Below are positions 32,624 through 40,562 of a DNA stretch of 64,000 nucleotides, piece after piece. The DNA comes from Ezakiella massiliensis. GTDB taxonomy: Bacteria; Bacillota; Clostridia; Tissierellales; Peptoniphilaceae. Position numbers and translations under genes: made by a program. Location of the stretch: contig NZ_LT635475.1 in NCBI RefSeq assembly GCF_900120165.1, positions 744,001 through 808,000 of the forward strand. The letters are read 5' to 3'. Within the stretch, counting starts at the first letter, position 1, and each line of letters opens with the position of its first letter. A model generated the notes under the pieces. The model did not search any database and was not told the DNA's origin. It saw nothing but the letters and a program-made list of their open reading frames with translations.

Positions 32624-35600
32624 TATTCCACCAACCTGTTTTCAAATGGCATGGAGTCTTTGACTTCTTCCCTGTTCATGCCAAGGTATTCTGCCATCAA
32701 ATCTCTGGCCATAGGTCCTGCATTTGAACCAGTGCCCCCTTGGAATAGGACGGATGCGACTACGACTTCAGGGTCGTCAGCAGGTGCATAGGATACAAAC
32801 CAAGCGAAGTCATCGTACTTGAGCCCTGTCGTTGGATTTGTCCCCTCGCGCTGAGCGGTCCCAGTTTTTGAGCCCGTGCTTACAGGAAAATCTTGGAATA
32901 CCCTCCTGGATGTACCAGACCTACTTACAAGTTCCATGCCGTGCATGAGTTCCTTGTAGCCGACAGGATTTTTTATATCAATTTTTTCGCCTTCCCTGGT
33001 CGGCCTGTAAACATCTTTAAGGCCGTCGTCGGTCTTAACCGAATTCAAAAGAGTGGCCTTGTTTTTGATGCCACCGTTTACCAAAGTCGAAACATACTTG
33101 GCCATCTGCATGGTCGTAAGCGAACTTGCCCCCTGACCAATGGTTACGTTGATGGTATCTGCCAGTGACCATTCGGCCTGGTTGATGTAATCGTATTTGA
33201 TCCTATCAGCCAGAGGAATCTTTTGGCCAGGCACAGTTTTTTCTGAAATATAACCCATCTGATCAAGCCTATTTACAATTTCGCCCTTGGTTAGGCTCCT
33301 GCCCTCTTCGGCCCAGTTAGCAATATTTTTAATATCTTCTTCTATTTCGTCTGCGGTTTTTTCATCTTCAAGGAAGTCTTCTATATTTTCTTCCAAAAAC
33401 TTCCTCAGATAAAATTTAATTGTTCGGACTTTTTTCTCAGGTTCTATAACCTCACCCACAGCCTCGCGGGGAATATTTATTTCAATACCCGTCGGCTCGT
33501 TTAAACCGAAAGTCTTGCCAGCTTCTCTAATGTCGTCAATGTCAATCCTGGCTGACAAAGGCTTATTGTTTAACCTTTGGTTGACGCCCAAGGCTAATGA
33601 ATAAAAATAATAGTTGCAGGAGTGCTCGATGGCGTGAGCCAGGTCCACATTTCCGTGGCTAGCGTGCGACAAAGTCCAGGCCAAGCAGTTAAACTTGGTG
33701 TCACCAATTTCTACATAACCACCGTCGTAAATTCTTTCAAAAGGGTCTAGGCCATTTTGCAGGCCTGCAAAACCAGTTATCATTTTAAATACAGAACCCG
33801 GTTGAACAGCTGTCCCCGTTGCAATATTTAAAAGTGGACGAGCGGCCAGAGGATCGTTTTCATCCTTAGGGTGAAGAGCCTTCCAATCCGTTTCTGAAAT
33901 TCCAGTTGAAAATAAATTGGGATCGTAAGCAGGATATGAGGCACTTGCCACCACCTCGCCAGTCTTTGCATTCATAACTACAACAGCACCTGCGTTGGCG
34001 TGGATAAAGGGCCTGGTCTTATCAAGGGTCCCGTCCATTTGATAGTCACCCCACTTGCTCTGCCAGACGCCTTGGGTCCGCGTGAGCTCCAAGGTCCTCT
34101 TCAAATAATCTTCGGCCATTTTTTGCAACTTGCTATCAATGGTCAAGTAAAGGGTGTTGCCCGGCTTGGCCCCAGTCACATTTAAAACGTCAATGGTGTT
34201 TCCAATATAGTCGACCTCGACCATTTTTTCCCCATTGGTCCCGTGCAAATAATTTTCAAAATATTCTTCAACCCCAGTTTTTCCTATGAATTCATTCTTG
34301 TCGTAGCCGCCTTCGTTAACGTACTTTTCAATCTCGGCCTTGGAAGAAATCTTGCCCATGTAACCAAGTATATGGGCCAAGGTGGTCCCCTGCGGATAAT
34401 ACCTGATAGGCTCAACACTGATGAGAACGCCCACATCTTCGTCTATATTCTCTTCAATCTTGGCAACGGTCTGATCTTTTATACCGTAAGACAAGTTGAT
34501 AGGCTTATAAGCGCTTTCGCCTTGGAGATAAGTCAGCTCGTAAATATTTAAAATCGCCTTGGCCTCGTAATTGGAAATCTCCTCTGGAATCTTGTAAGAG
34601 TCCTTGGCCCTTTCAAACAAGTCTTCAACTGATGGAAGACCGTCTTTCATTTCAGATTTTTTGAAAAATCTGCCGTATAAATTTTCGGTGTCAATCTCCG
34701 ATGTAAATTTAATTTCATTGGCCACAGAAATCCTAGGGTTGATGCCTTGGCTCAAAAGCTCAGCCTGCACCACATTTCTAATATCCTCTTCAAGGAGAAA
34801 ATCATCCAAATCAGCAGGAGTCAAAGACCCGATCAAAGTCTTCAAAGGATCGCCCTTAACGTCATTTATAAAGCGGAAAAAGACTGATTTTTTATCCTGG
34901 CTAATGTAAATATCTATATTTTCATTTTTCCCCTGGCTCCTAGACTTTTTCAAAAGCATTTCACCTGGAATTAGATCGCCGTCCTTGTAGGTTTTTTTGA
35001 GGATACCTTCCAGGGCAAAGTTCCTGGCCAAGTATAGATAAACTTCCTCAGCAGTGGAATTTATATCCAAACCATCGTAAGCGTTTACAAATTTTACCCG
35101 ATTTTCGTAGCCTTCAATTTCGCTCTTTATGGCAATTGACAGCATGCGAATATCGCCCAGCTGTTTGTGGTCGCTTGCTATTTGAAATAAAATAGCCCTG
35201 GCAATCGGATGGTTCATAATTTTTCTCATAATATTTGTATCGGATTTAATAATATTAATCATCAAATCATCAGGGCTTAAATTTTCGTCAAAACCCTTTT
35301 CCATCAAAAAGTTTTTAAGCCTGAGCTCATTTGCGACAAAGTTTCCGTCTTCAATTGTAACTGGCAGGTCAACATACTTGGCCTTAACAGCATTTAGGGC
35401 CCTGTCCTTAACGGAAAATTTGTAGTGGCCCGGATATTTTTTCAGGTCCATCTTGCCATTTATAAATTCCCTTAAGATATCTTCATCCTCAAAGAGGGAA
35501 ATCATATATTCAGTTGGACTCATGTCAGTCGTCAGATACTTGTCTGGATTCTTGTAGATGTAGACATTTAAATCCATAGGAAATTCGCCTTGGTAAAAGG

Positions 35601-35934
35601 CCCCGTCCTCTTCCAAATACCTGATCAGCTTCAAGAGATTTTCATTGCGCTTTTCCTTGTCCCTTTCATTTAAGAGTCTGTCCTTTTGAATTTGAACAGT
35701 AAAGGCCGGGATATTGCCTGCCAAAAGTCGGCCGTGGACGTCTCTGATCTCCCCTCTGGGAGCAGTTGTGTAGACCTTCCTAATCCGCCTTTGGTCTGCG
35801 ACTTCCCTCATCTCATCGCCCTTAATTATAGTCAGATAAAACATCCTGGCAAGGAGCAGGGCAAATAAACCCAGGACTACAATAAGTACTAGGTCCAACC
35901 TATTTTTTACGTTTGCCTTGTTTTTAGACTTCAA
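32623..35934 (-). CDS. mrdA: Penicillin-binding protein 2 (elongasome transpeptidase) with very long N-terminal region
   Basis: A 1103-residue class B PBP; relatives usually have 600-700. One N-terminal membrane helix (LDLVLIVVLGLFALLLARMF) is followed by APRGEIRDVHGRLLAGN. About 400 residues of charged helical sequence then precede the recognisable dimerisation part (YYPQGTTLAHILGYMG). The transpeptidase has GSVFKM (Ser near 714), SCN (near 772) and KTGT (near 1023). A further 70-residue acidic insert (EEDIKNIANWAEEG) sits between SCN and KTGT. TTG at 35934 behind AAGGTGA is preferred to a GTG at 35943. It builds side-wall peptidoglycan with MreC/MreD. Confidence 0.9.
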   Translation of the reverse strand: MKSKNKANVKNRLDLVLIVVLGLFALLLARMFYLTIIKGDEMREVADQRRIRKVYTTAPRGEIRDVHGRLLAGNIPAFTVQIQKDRLLNERDKEKRNENLLKLIRYLEEDGAFYQGEFPMDLNVYIYKNPDKYLTTDMSPTEYMISLFEDEDILREFINGKMDLKKYPGHYKFSVKDRALNAVKAKYVDLPVTIEDGNFVANELRLKNFLMEKGFDENLSPDDLMINIIKSDTNIMRKIMNHPIARAILFQIASDHKQLGDIRMLSIAIKSEIEGYENRVKFVNAYDGLDINSTAEEVYLYLARNFALEGILKKTYKDGDLIPGEMLLKKSRSQGKNENIDIYISQDKKSVFFRFINDVKGDPLKTLIGSLTPADLDDFLLEEDIRNVVQAELLSQGINPRISVANEIKFTSEIDTENLYGRFFKKSEMKDGLPSVEDLFERAKDSYKIPEEISNYEAKAILNIYELTYLQGESAYKPINLSYGIKDQTVAKIEENIDEDVGVLISVEPIRYYPQGTTLAHILGYMGKISSKAEIEKYVNEGGYDKNEFIGKTGVEEYFENYLHGTNGEKMVEVDYIGNTIDVLNVTGAKPGNTLYLTIDSKLQKMAEDYLKRTLELTRTQGVWQSKWGDYQMDGTLDKTRPFIHANAGAVVVMNAKTGEVVASASYPAYDPNLFSTGISETDWKALHPKDENDPLAARPLLNIATGTAVQPGSVFKMITGFAGLQNGLDPFERIYDGGYVEIGDTKFNCLAWTLSHASHGNVDLAHAIEHSCNYYFYSLALGVNQRLNNKPLSARIDIDDIREAGKTFGLNEPTGIEINIPREAVGEVIEPEKKVRTIKFYLRKFLEENIEDFLEDEKTADEIEEDIKNIANWAEEGRSLTKGEIVNRLDQMGYISEKTVPGQKIPLADRIKYDYINQAEWSLADTINVTIGQGASSLTTMQMAKYVSTLVNGGIKNKATLLNSVKTDDGLKDVYRPTREGEKIDIKNPVGYKELMHGMELVSRSGTSRRVFQDFPVSTGSKTGTAQREGTNPTTGLKYDDFAWFVSYAPADDPEVVVASVLFQGGTGSNAGPMARDLMAEYLGMNREEVKDSMPFENRLVE

Positions 35935-35939
35935 AAAAA

Positions 35940-36410
35940 TCACCTTCTGACAAGATATAGCTTAGTAAATCTACTTGCAAAAATAGAATATATCATCATG
36001 ATTGGAATCTCCAAAGAGAAGATTGAGTTTAAGAGGACTTGGAATTCCAAACCCTCGCCAACAGCGTTTATAATTAAAAAATACAAAAATTGGTAGAGGG
36101 TCCCGGCAAGTAAAGTCAAAGTCAAAACGACAAAGACCGACCTGCTTATAAAGGTCTCTGCAAAGCCGGACAAAAAATACGCCAGGGCAAAGAAAAGCAA
36201 GGTCCTTGCACCAAAGCCCTTGATAAAATAAAAATCCAAGACCAGACCAGCCACCAGGGCAAATATGCAGGCCTCTTTTCTCTCGCACATAATGGCTATG
36301 GCGATTATTAGTGGCAAAAATAATTCTGGAATTGCAAGAGTCGGGAAAAGGCCCGGCAAAAATCCAATTTGCAGTATAAGTGTAAGGGCAAAAATTAATA
36401 CAAAATACAT
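35940..36410 (-). CDS. mreD: Rod shape-determining protein MreD
   Basis: A 156-residue membrane protein with about five helices, beginning YFVLIFALTLILQIGF and including LVAGLVLDFYFIKGFGARTL, the conserved MreD region. It overlaps mreC at its start (TAATG) and runs into mrdA. It is part of the elongasome with MreC and PBP2. Confidence 0.9.
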   Translation of the reverse strand: MYFVLIFALTLILQIGFLPGLFPTLAIPELFLPLIIAIAIMCERKEACIFALVAGLVLDFYFIKGFGARTLLFFALAYFLSGFAETFISRSVFVVLTLTLLAGTLYQFLYFLIINAVGEGLEFQVLLNSIFSLEIPIMMIYSIFASRFTKLYLVRR

Positions 36411-37237
36411 TAGTTCACCACAAAAACCTTGGTAATATTGCGGGTGTCAACAGCTGGTTTAATGTAAATATTTTTCTTTAAATTGCTTTCGTCAGTTTCG
36501 ACTCGGTCGACCACGCCAACCATAACGCCTTCCTTGTAGACCTCGCCCATGCCCGAAGTGAGTATGGTGTCTCCCACAATTATATCTGAGTTCCGGTCGT
36601 ACATGTAGCCCTCAAGGAGGCCGTTTTTCATGCCCGTAATAATGCCGCCATCGCCTGACCGCATATTCTTTATGGCAACCTTATTTTTTTCGCTATTAAT
36701 AGTCGTAACATTTGCATAGTCGTAGCCGATTTCAGAAATTTTGCCAACCAAACCCTCGATTGCATCGCCCTCTTCACCAGCGGCAACTACAATCGTGTCG
36801 TTTAGCTTGAGGCCCTGATGTGATCCCTTGTTTATTTTAAATAAGTCAAACCAATTGCCAGGCGCCCTTGCCACAATTTTTACGGGGACCAGGTCGCGAT
36901 TTGTAGTCTCCAGGAGTTCGTATTCACGCTTGATGGCCTCGCTCTTTACAATAGTCGAGTAGAGCTTGCGGTTTTCCTCTTCCAAAACAGCAATCTTGAT
37001 GCGGAGCTTGTCAACTTCTTCGGTATCTTGGGTCTTAAAAAGTTTTTTGGCACCGCCATTTATCTTTAGACCAGCGTCCCTAAAAAAATTGCTGACAGGA
37101 CTGATGGCCTTGCCCATCAAATTTAAAACTTTGGAATTGGACTTGACCAGCTTGGGACCAGCAATAGTAATCCCAATAAGGGCCAAAAATATCAGCCAAA
37201 TTATTAATTTTTTATAATTTCTATTTGAAAAATTCAC
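36410..37237 (-). CDS. mreC: Rod shape-determining protein MreC
   Basis: A 275-residue protein: membrane helix (LIIWLIFLALIGITIAG), coiled coil (about 70-110, DKLRIKIAVLEEENRKLYS), then the beta-barrel domain with ARAPGNWFDLFKINKGSHQGL and VVGKISEIG-like (GLVGKISEIGYDYANVTTI). Start is GTG after GGTGATA inside the radC stop region. mreB, normally directly upstream, is absent; radC lies there instead. Confidence 0.93.
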   Translation of the reverse strand: MNFSNRNYKKLIIWLIFLALIGITIAGPKLVKSNSKVLNLMGKAISPVSNFFRDAGLKINGGAKKLFKTQDTEEVDKLRIKIAVLEEENRKLYSTIVKSEAIKREYELLETTNRDLVPVKIVARAPGNWFDLFKINKGSHQGLKLNDTIVVAAGEEGDAIEGLVGKISEIGYDYANVTTINSEKNKVAIKNMRSGDGGIITGMKNGLLEGYMYDRNSDIIVGDTILTSGMGEVYKEGVMVGVVDRVETDESNLKKNIYIKPAVDTRNITKVFVVN

Positions 37238-38065
37238 TTACATATCACCATTTTCTTTAAAAGAATAATAAGAGTTGTGGCCCACCACAAAATGGTCGAG
37301 CACATTAATCCCTAAGATTTTGCCGGCATCCGCCATCCGCCTGGTCAAATTGATATCGTCCATGGACGGGCGGACATCGCCTGAGGGATGGTTGTGGGCC
37401 AGTATAATCGAGCTAGCCCCCAGGTCAATAGCCTTCCTAAAAACCTCGCGCGGCATAGCTATAGTCTGATTTACAGTTCCCTTGGAAATTTCATCCTCGC
37501 CAATATATTTGTAGGCCTTTTCTTCTTTAAAAAATTCTTCAAAGGCCTCTTCGGACGAGAGTTTAAAAAGCTCTTGATCCTTCCTAATCAAAGAATCAAT
37601 CTCTTCGTTCTTGTTATTTAAAAGCAAGACAAAAAAGTGCTCTTCATTGTAGTGGGAAAGCTTACTTACCAGATATGAGCCGACTCTTTTGGTCGTGACA
37701 AAACGCTCAATGTCCACCTTGATTTCCTCTTGGTAGACGCGTTTGGAAAGTTCAAAGCTGGTCATTAGAGTCGCCAATTTTGCAGGGCCAATCCCCCTAA
37801 TCTTGGCCAGGTCCTTTTGACTCATGGAGACGACCTTTCTAAGAGACCGCCCATTCATCTCATAAAGCATATTGGCCAAATCAAATACAGAATGCTTTTG
37901 AGAGCCCGTGCCAATTAAAATCGCCAGAAGCTCTTCATCACGCAGGTCTTGGACCCCGTTTTCCAAAAGCTTCTCCCTGGGCATGAGTGAATCGTCCTTT
38001 GTAATTTCTATATCTAAATTTTCGGCATCCTCTTTTAATATATCGGAAAAATCAGTAAATTTCAT
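37238..38065 (-). CDS. radC: RadC-family JAB/MPN protein
   Basis: A 275-residue protein. N-terminal HhH segment has MPREKLLENGVQDLRDEELLAI and KIRGIGPAKLATL. The C-terminal JAB domain has ILAHNHPSGDVRPSMDD, with the His-x-His and Asp zinc ligands, though the preceding ligand region has an extra insertion (EAFEEFFKEEKAYKY). Function of RadC is unsettled despite the name. It sits directly before mreC, as in many Firmicutes. Confidence 0.92.
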   Translation of the reverse strand: MKFTDFSDILKEDAENLDIEITKDDSLMPREKLLENGVQDLRDEELLAILIGTGSQKHSVFDLANMLYEMNGRSLRKVVSMSQKDLAKIRGIGPAKLATLMTSFELSKRVYQEEIKVDIERFVTTKRVGSYLVSKLSHYNEEHFFVLLLNNKNEEIDSLIRKDQELFKLSSEEAFEEFFKEEKAYKYIGEDEISKGTVNQTIAMPREVFRKAIDLGASSIILAHNHPSGDVRPSMDDINLTRRMADAGKILGINVLDHFVVGHNSYYSFKENGDM

Positions 38066-38073
38066 TTTAAACC

Positions 38074-38577
38074 TCATACAAAAAACCTATGCAAAACATC
38101 TTTTCTCTCCAGCTCGTTTATAATGAAGCCAATCAAAGTCCCCATGAGAGTCCCCACCAAAGTTATATAAGGCAGGTAATAAAAATATACAAATGAAGAG
38201 AGGACCAGATAGCTGGTAAAGACCTGGACTAAATTATTTATAAAAGCCCCAATCACACTTACACCCACGTAAGAAATTCTTGGAACCATTTTCATAGCCA
38301 GACTCATAAGTAAAATTGCAGCCAGGCCTGACGGAAATGAATAAATAAATGAAGTCGGTGAACCCGAAAAAATTGCAACTAAGACCGATTTTAAAGCCGC
38401 CACTAACATGGCCTTTGACACAGGCATGTGGATAAGTGCGACCAGCAAGACCACGTTTGATAAGCCCAATCTCATACCTGGTATGGGTACGATGGGCGTT
38501 ATAATAATTTCTACAAAGGAAACCATGGCAGCCAAAATCGCCAAAGTCCCAATCAAAGTAATGTCTTTAACCCTCAT
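38074..38577 (-). CDS. Gx transporter family protein (Hpre_diP_synt_I)
   Basis: A 167-residue membrane protein with about five helices and GMRLGLSNVVLLVALI, the common start of this family. The name 'heptaprenyl diphosphate synthase component I' is historical; the fold looks like an ECF-type S component, so a transport role is suspected. It overlaps the NusG-II gene by 4 bp, the usual partner. Confidence 0.82.
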   Translation of the reverse strand: MRVKDITLIGTLAILAAMVSFVEIIITPIVPIPGMRLGLSNVVLLVALIHMPVSKAMLVAALKSVLVAIFSGSPTSFIYSFPSGLAAILLMSLAMKMVPRISYVGVSVIGAFINNLVQVFTSYLVLSSFVYFYYLPYITLVGTLMGTLIGFIINELERKDVLHRFFV

Positions 38578-38942
38578 TTTACAATCACATCCGGATAATC
38601 ATCGTCGACCTCGCCCTCAATTGTCACCAGCAAATGATTGGGCAGGCAAATAATGCTCTCGCCACCTCTGCTGATCTTGCCCTGCTTGACATCAAGCTTG
38701 TTTGGGCAAGAAGCACTAATAACTTGGACATAGTCGGGCCCAATCTCCAAAAGATTGTAGCCATAAGCCGTCTCAATTTTTTTCTCAATTGTCTCATTTG
38801 AAAAAGACTTAGTATATAAAACCTGGCCATCCACCTTTACCACAACCTTGGAGCCCTGCTTCTTAGGCATGAAAAAAATCCCAAGGCCAGATAAAATTAA
38901 AAAACCAATAATAATAAATAAATCAAATCTTGTAAGCTTCAT
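38574..38942 (-). CDS. NusG domain II-containing protein
   Basis: A 122-residue protein with one N-terminal membrane helix (LFIIIGFLILSGLGIFFM) and a small beta domain ending with SASCPNKLDVKQGKI and ESIICLPNHLLVTIEG, the NusG_II pattern with its two conserved Cys. The start follows AGGTGAA. First gene of the leftward unit through radC to the RNase E/G-like gene. Function unknown; often linked to redox or isoprenoid genes. Confidence 0.85.
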   Translation of the reverse strand: MKLTRFDLFIIIGFLILSGLGIFFMPKKQGSKVVVKVDGQVLYTKSFSNETIEKKIETAYGYNLLEIGPDYVQVISASCPNKLDVKQGKISRGGESIICLPNHLLVTIEGEVDDDYPDVIVK

Positions 38943-39443
38943 AATTCACCTAGTATAATTTTACCATATTTTGCCAAATAAATATAGACCAAGGCCGGTG
39001 AAATCTTAAAATCTATAAGGACAAAAAAATAAAGATTAATCAAAACCTTTAAAAAATAATTTGCGTAAAAATAAATTGATAAGATTCGCTACAATCTCGT
39101 CCTCGCGGCATCGAGCCTGCTCGTACGAGGTGTCCACAATAAAGTGGACGGTACATGACTATATAAATATCCGTTGGAGAATTTCTGACTTTTAGGGCGG
39201 GACTCTTGGGCTACATAAAGTAGCCCCTACAACCGAAGAGCGATTTATAGAAAATGCCTATGATATAAAAAATCATTAGATACATAATTTATTGCAAAAA
39301 AATAAAGAGTGCGAACAACACCCTTTGAATAAATAATTTGCGAGGAAATTTCGATGAAATTCGTAGGTAAAATTTTCGAGGGGACGCAGGTGTACTCAAA
39401 TGTACTCTTAAAATAAAAAAGAGCATTACGCCCTTTAAGAAAT
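38943..39443. repeat. Repeat-rich intergenic block
   Basis: No gene seen. It holds a decayed hairpin TGTCCACAATAAAGTGGAC (39131-39149) and a full CTAC/ATAAA hairpin GGGCTACATAAAGTAGCCC (39208-39226) with CTACAACCG behind it. A half copy of the long hairpin element lies at about 39334-39408, starting GCGAGGAAATTTCGATG. The stretch 39236-39320 resembles 17932-18010. Confidence 0.65.
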
Positions 39444-39567
39444 AATTTAGGAGGATAAATCGATGAGATTCGAAGTGAAATAAATTTTTTAGGACGCAGG
39501 TGTACTTGTTGTACATCGAGGACTAAAAAATTTTTTCACAAGAATGTCGCGATTTAGACCCTAAATT
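39444..39567. repeat. Long hairpin element, copy 3 (behind tRNA-Leu)
   Basis: A 124-bp copy with the same arms as at 18090 and 27019 and the GGACGCAGGTGTAC centre of copy 1. Its right end lies 6 bp beyond the 3' end of the leftward tRNA-Leu gene, so the orientation relative to the host gene is the same in all three copies. Confidence 0.85.
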
Positions 39568-39573
39568 AAATTG

Positions 39574-39650
39574 TGGTACGGGTGAAGAGACTCGAACTCC
39601 CAAAAACACGGACCTGAACCGTGCGCGTATGCCAATTCCGCCACACCCGC
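39574..39650 (-). tRNA. tRNA-Leu (CAG anticodon)
   Basis: Read leftward: acceptor GCGGGTG with CACCCGT, D-arm GCGGAATTGGCATACGC, anticodon stem CACGG/CCGTG with loop TTCAGGT (anticodon CAG), T-loop TTCGAGT, discriminator A and encoded CCA; 77 nt. The D-arm and A73 are leucine-like, but the variable region is only TTTTT, whereas leucine tRNAs carry a long variable arm. A half copy lies at 39806-39839. Confidence 0.85.
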
Positions 39651-39805
39651 TTATAAAATATTTTGTTTTGCTTATTTGTCGTATACTCGGCCGTAAAATT
39701 CTACAATCGAGCATCGTTATCACTCGCTCTCTTGTGAGTTTCTGACATGAGACCTGCTAGCCAATCGACCTTCGCTTTCGCTCGCTCTCTTGGGCTAGGG
39801 CTTCA
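39651..39805. repeat. Mosaic intergenic repeat
   Basis: AATCGAGCATCGTTATCACT through CTCTTG (39705-39734) matches 52726-52755 with one difference. CTCTTGGGCTAGGGCTTCA (39787-39805) resembles the start of the repeats at 26902 and 52750. No gene. Confidence 0.65.
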
Positions 39806-39839
39806 AACCGTGCGCGTATGCCAATTCCGCCACACCCGC
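39806..39839 (-). pseudogene. 5' half of tRNA-Leu (CAG), broken before the anticodon
   Basis: Thirty-four bases identical to nucleotides 1-34 of the tRNA-Leu at 39574-39650, in the same orientation and 189 bp upstream of it. The match ends exactly at the base before the anticodon triplet. No 3' half follows. Confidence 0.85.
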
Positions 39840-39867
39840 ATAAAAAATATTGAATTGTTTCTGATAA

Positions 39868-39935
39868 TTAAAAACATTTCACGCATTCAAGATGCGATCA
39901 ATGTTTTTCGGGCCACATAAAGTTGCCCCTACAAA
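39868..39935. repeat. Paired hairpins, reverse copy of the 3936-3998 block
   Basis: AAAAACAT/ATGTTTTT hairpin followed by GGGCCACATAAAGTTGCCC and CTACAAACG. Read on the opposite strand it matches 3932-3998. Confidence 0.68.
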
Positions 39936-40086
39936 CGTGCTGAACAATATCCGTAGGATAAATGTATTCATTCGGAACATCGCTCTGCGGTGTAGCGGTC
40001 GCGGTTAATCCCGACCATTTCGGGCCCGATACCGGGTCAACCCGGTTGAGGGTTCGAATAAATACCATCCTTTATTTAACATTCTT

Positions 40087-40115
40087 ATTATATAAAACTC
40101 GCCTGAAATTGTCAA
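40087..40115 (-). promoter_or_regulatory. Consensus promoter reading toward tRNA-Leu
   Basis: Read leftward: TTGACA (40115-40110), 17 bp, TATAAT (40092-40087). There is no protein gene downstream before the tRNA at 39650, so it probably drives the tRNA. The first 100 nt would be GC-rich and foldable (39985-40065), unlike the AT-rich surroundings. Confidence 0.7.
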
Positions 40116-40137
40116 CACGCCCTGCCCAATTCAAATC

Positions 40138-40166
40138 ACAAAAAAATGCATGGATTTCTCCATGCA
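40138..40166 (-). terminator. Rho-independent terminator after ridA
   Basis: Read leftward: TGCATGGA, loop GAAA, TCCATGCA, T7. Confidence 0.88.
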
Positions 40167-40174
40167 CTTATTTT

Positions 40175-40552
40175 TTATCCTAGATATGCGATTGCTTCGA
40201 TTTCGATTCTGGCATCCTTTGGTAGTCTAGCAACTTCTACGCATGATCTGGCTGGTTTGTGGTCGCCAAAGAATTCTGCGTATTCTTCATTAACTGCTGC
40301 GAAGTCGTTCATATCTTTTACAAAGATATTGACTTTCATAATATTTTTTATGTCTCCGCCTGCTGTTTTAACAATTTCTAAAACGTTGGTTAGAGATGTG
40401 CGGGTTGCTTTTTTAATGCAATCTGAAACGAGTTCTCCACTTGCTGGGTCGATTGGGAGTTGTCCGCTGGTAAATACAAATTTTTCTGCGGCCATGCCTT
40501 GTACATATGGGCCAACTGCGCCCGGTGCCTTATCGGTGTTCAATACTTTCAT
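40175..40552 (-). CDS. ridA: RidA/YjgF-family enamine/imine deaminase
   Basis: A 125-residue protein: APGAVGPYVQG, FTSGQLPIDPASGE, and RSCVEVARLPKDARIEIEAIAYLG with the substrate-binding Arg. RidA hydrolyses reactive enamines made by PLP enzymes. The start at 40552 follows AAGGAGG; the longer frame overlaps rsfS. Last gene of the obgE-to-ridA run. Confidence 0.94.
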   Translation of the reverse strand: MKVLNTDKAPGAVGPYVQGMAAEKFVFTSGQLPIDPASGELVSDCIKKATRTSLTNVLEIVKTAGGDIKNIMKVNIFVKDMNDFAAVNEEYAEFFGDHKPARSCVEVARLPKDARIEIEAIAYLG

Positions 40553-40562
40553 AATGTCCTCC

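Noticed and set aside
39962..40183. 73-codon ORF and a complete tRNA on the + strand (GGTTCGAAT seen near 40055)
   Set aside because: The ORF has no ribosome site. A tRNA cannot be completed: the T stem has no matching 3' strand. Kept only as an odd structured leader.
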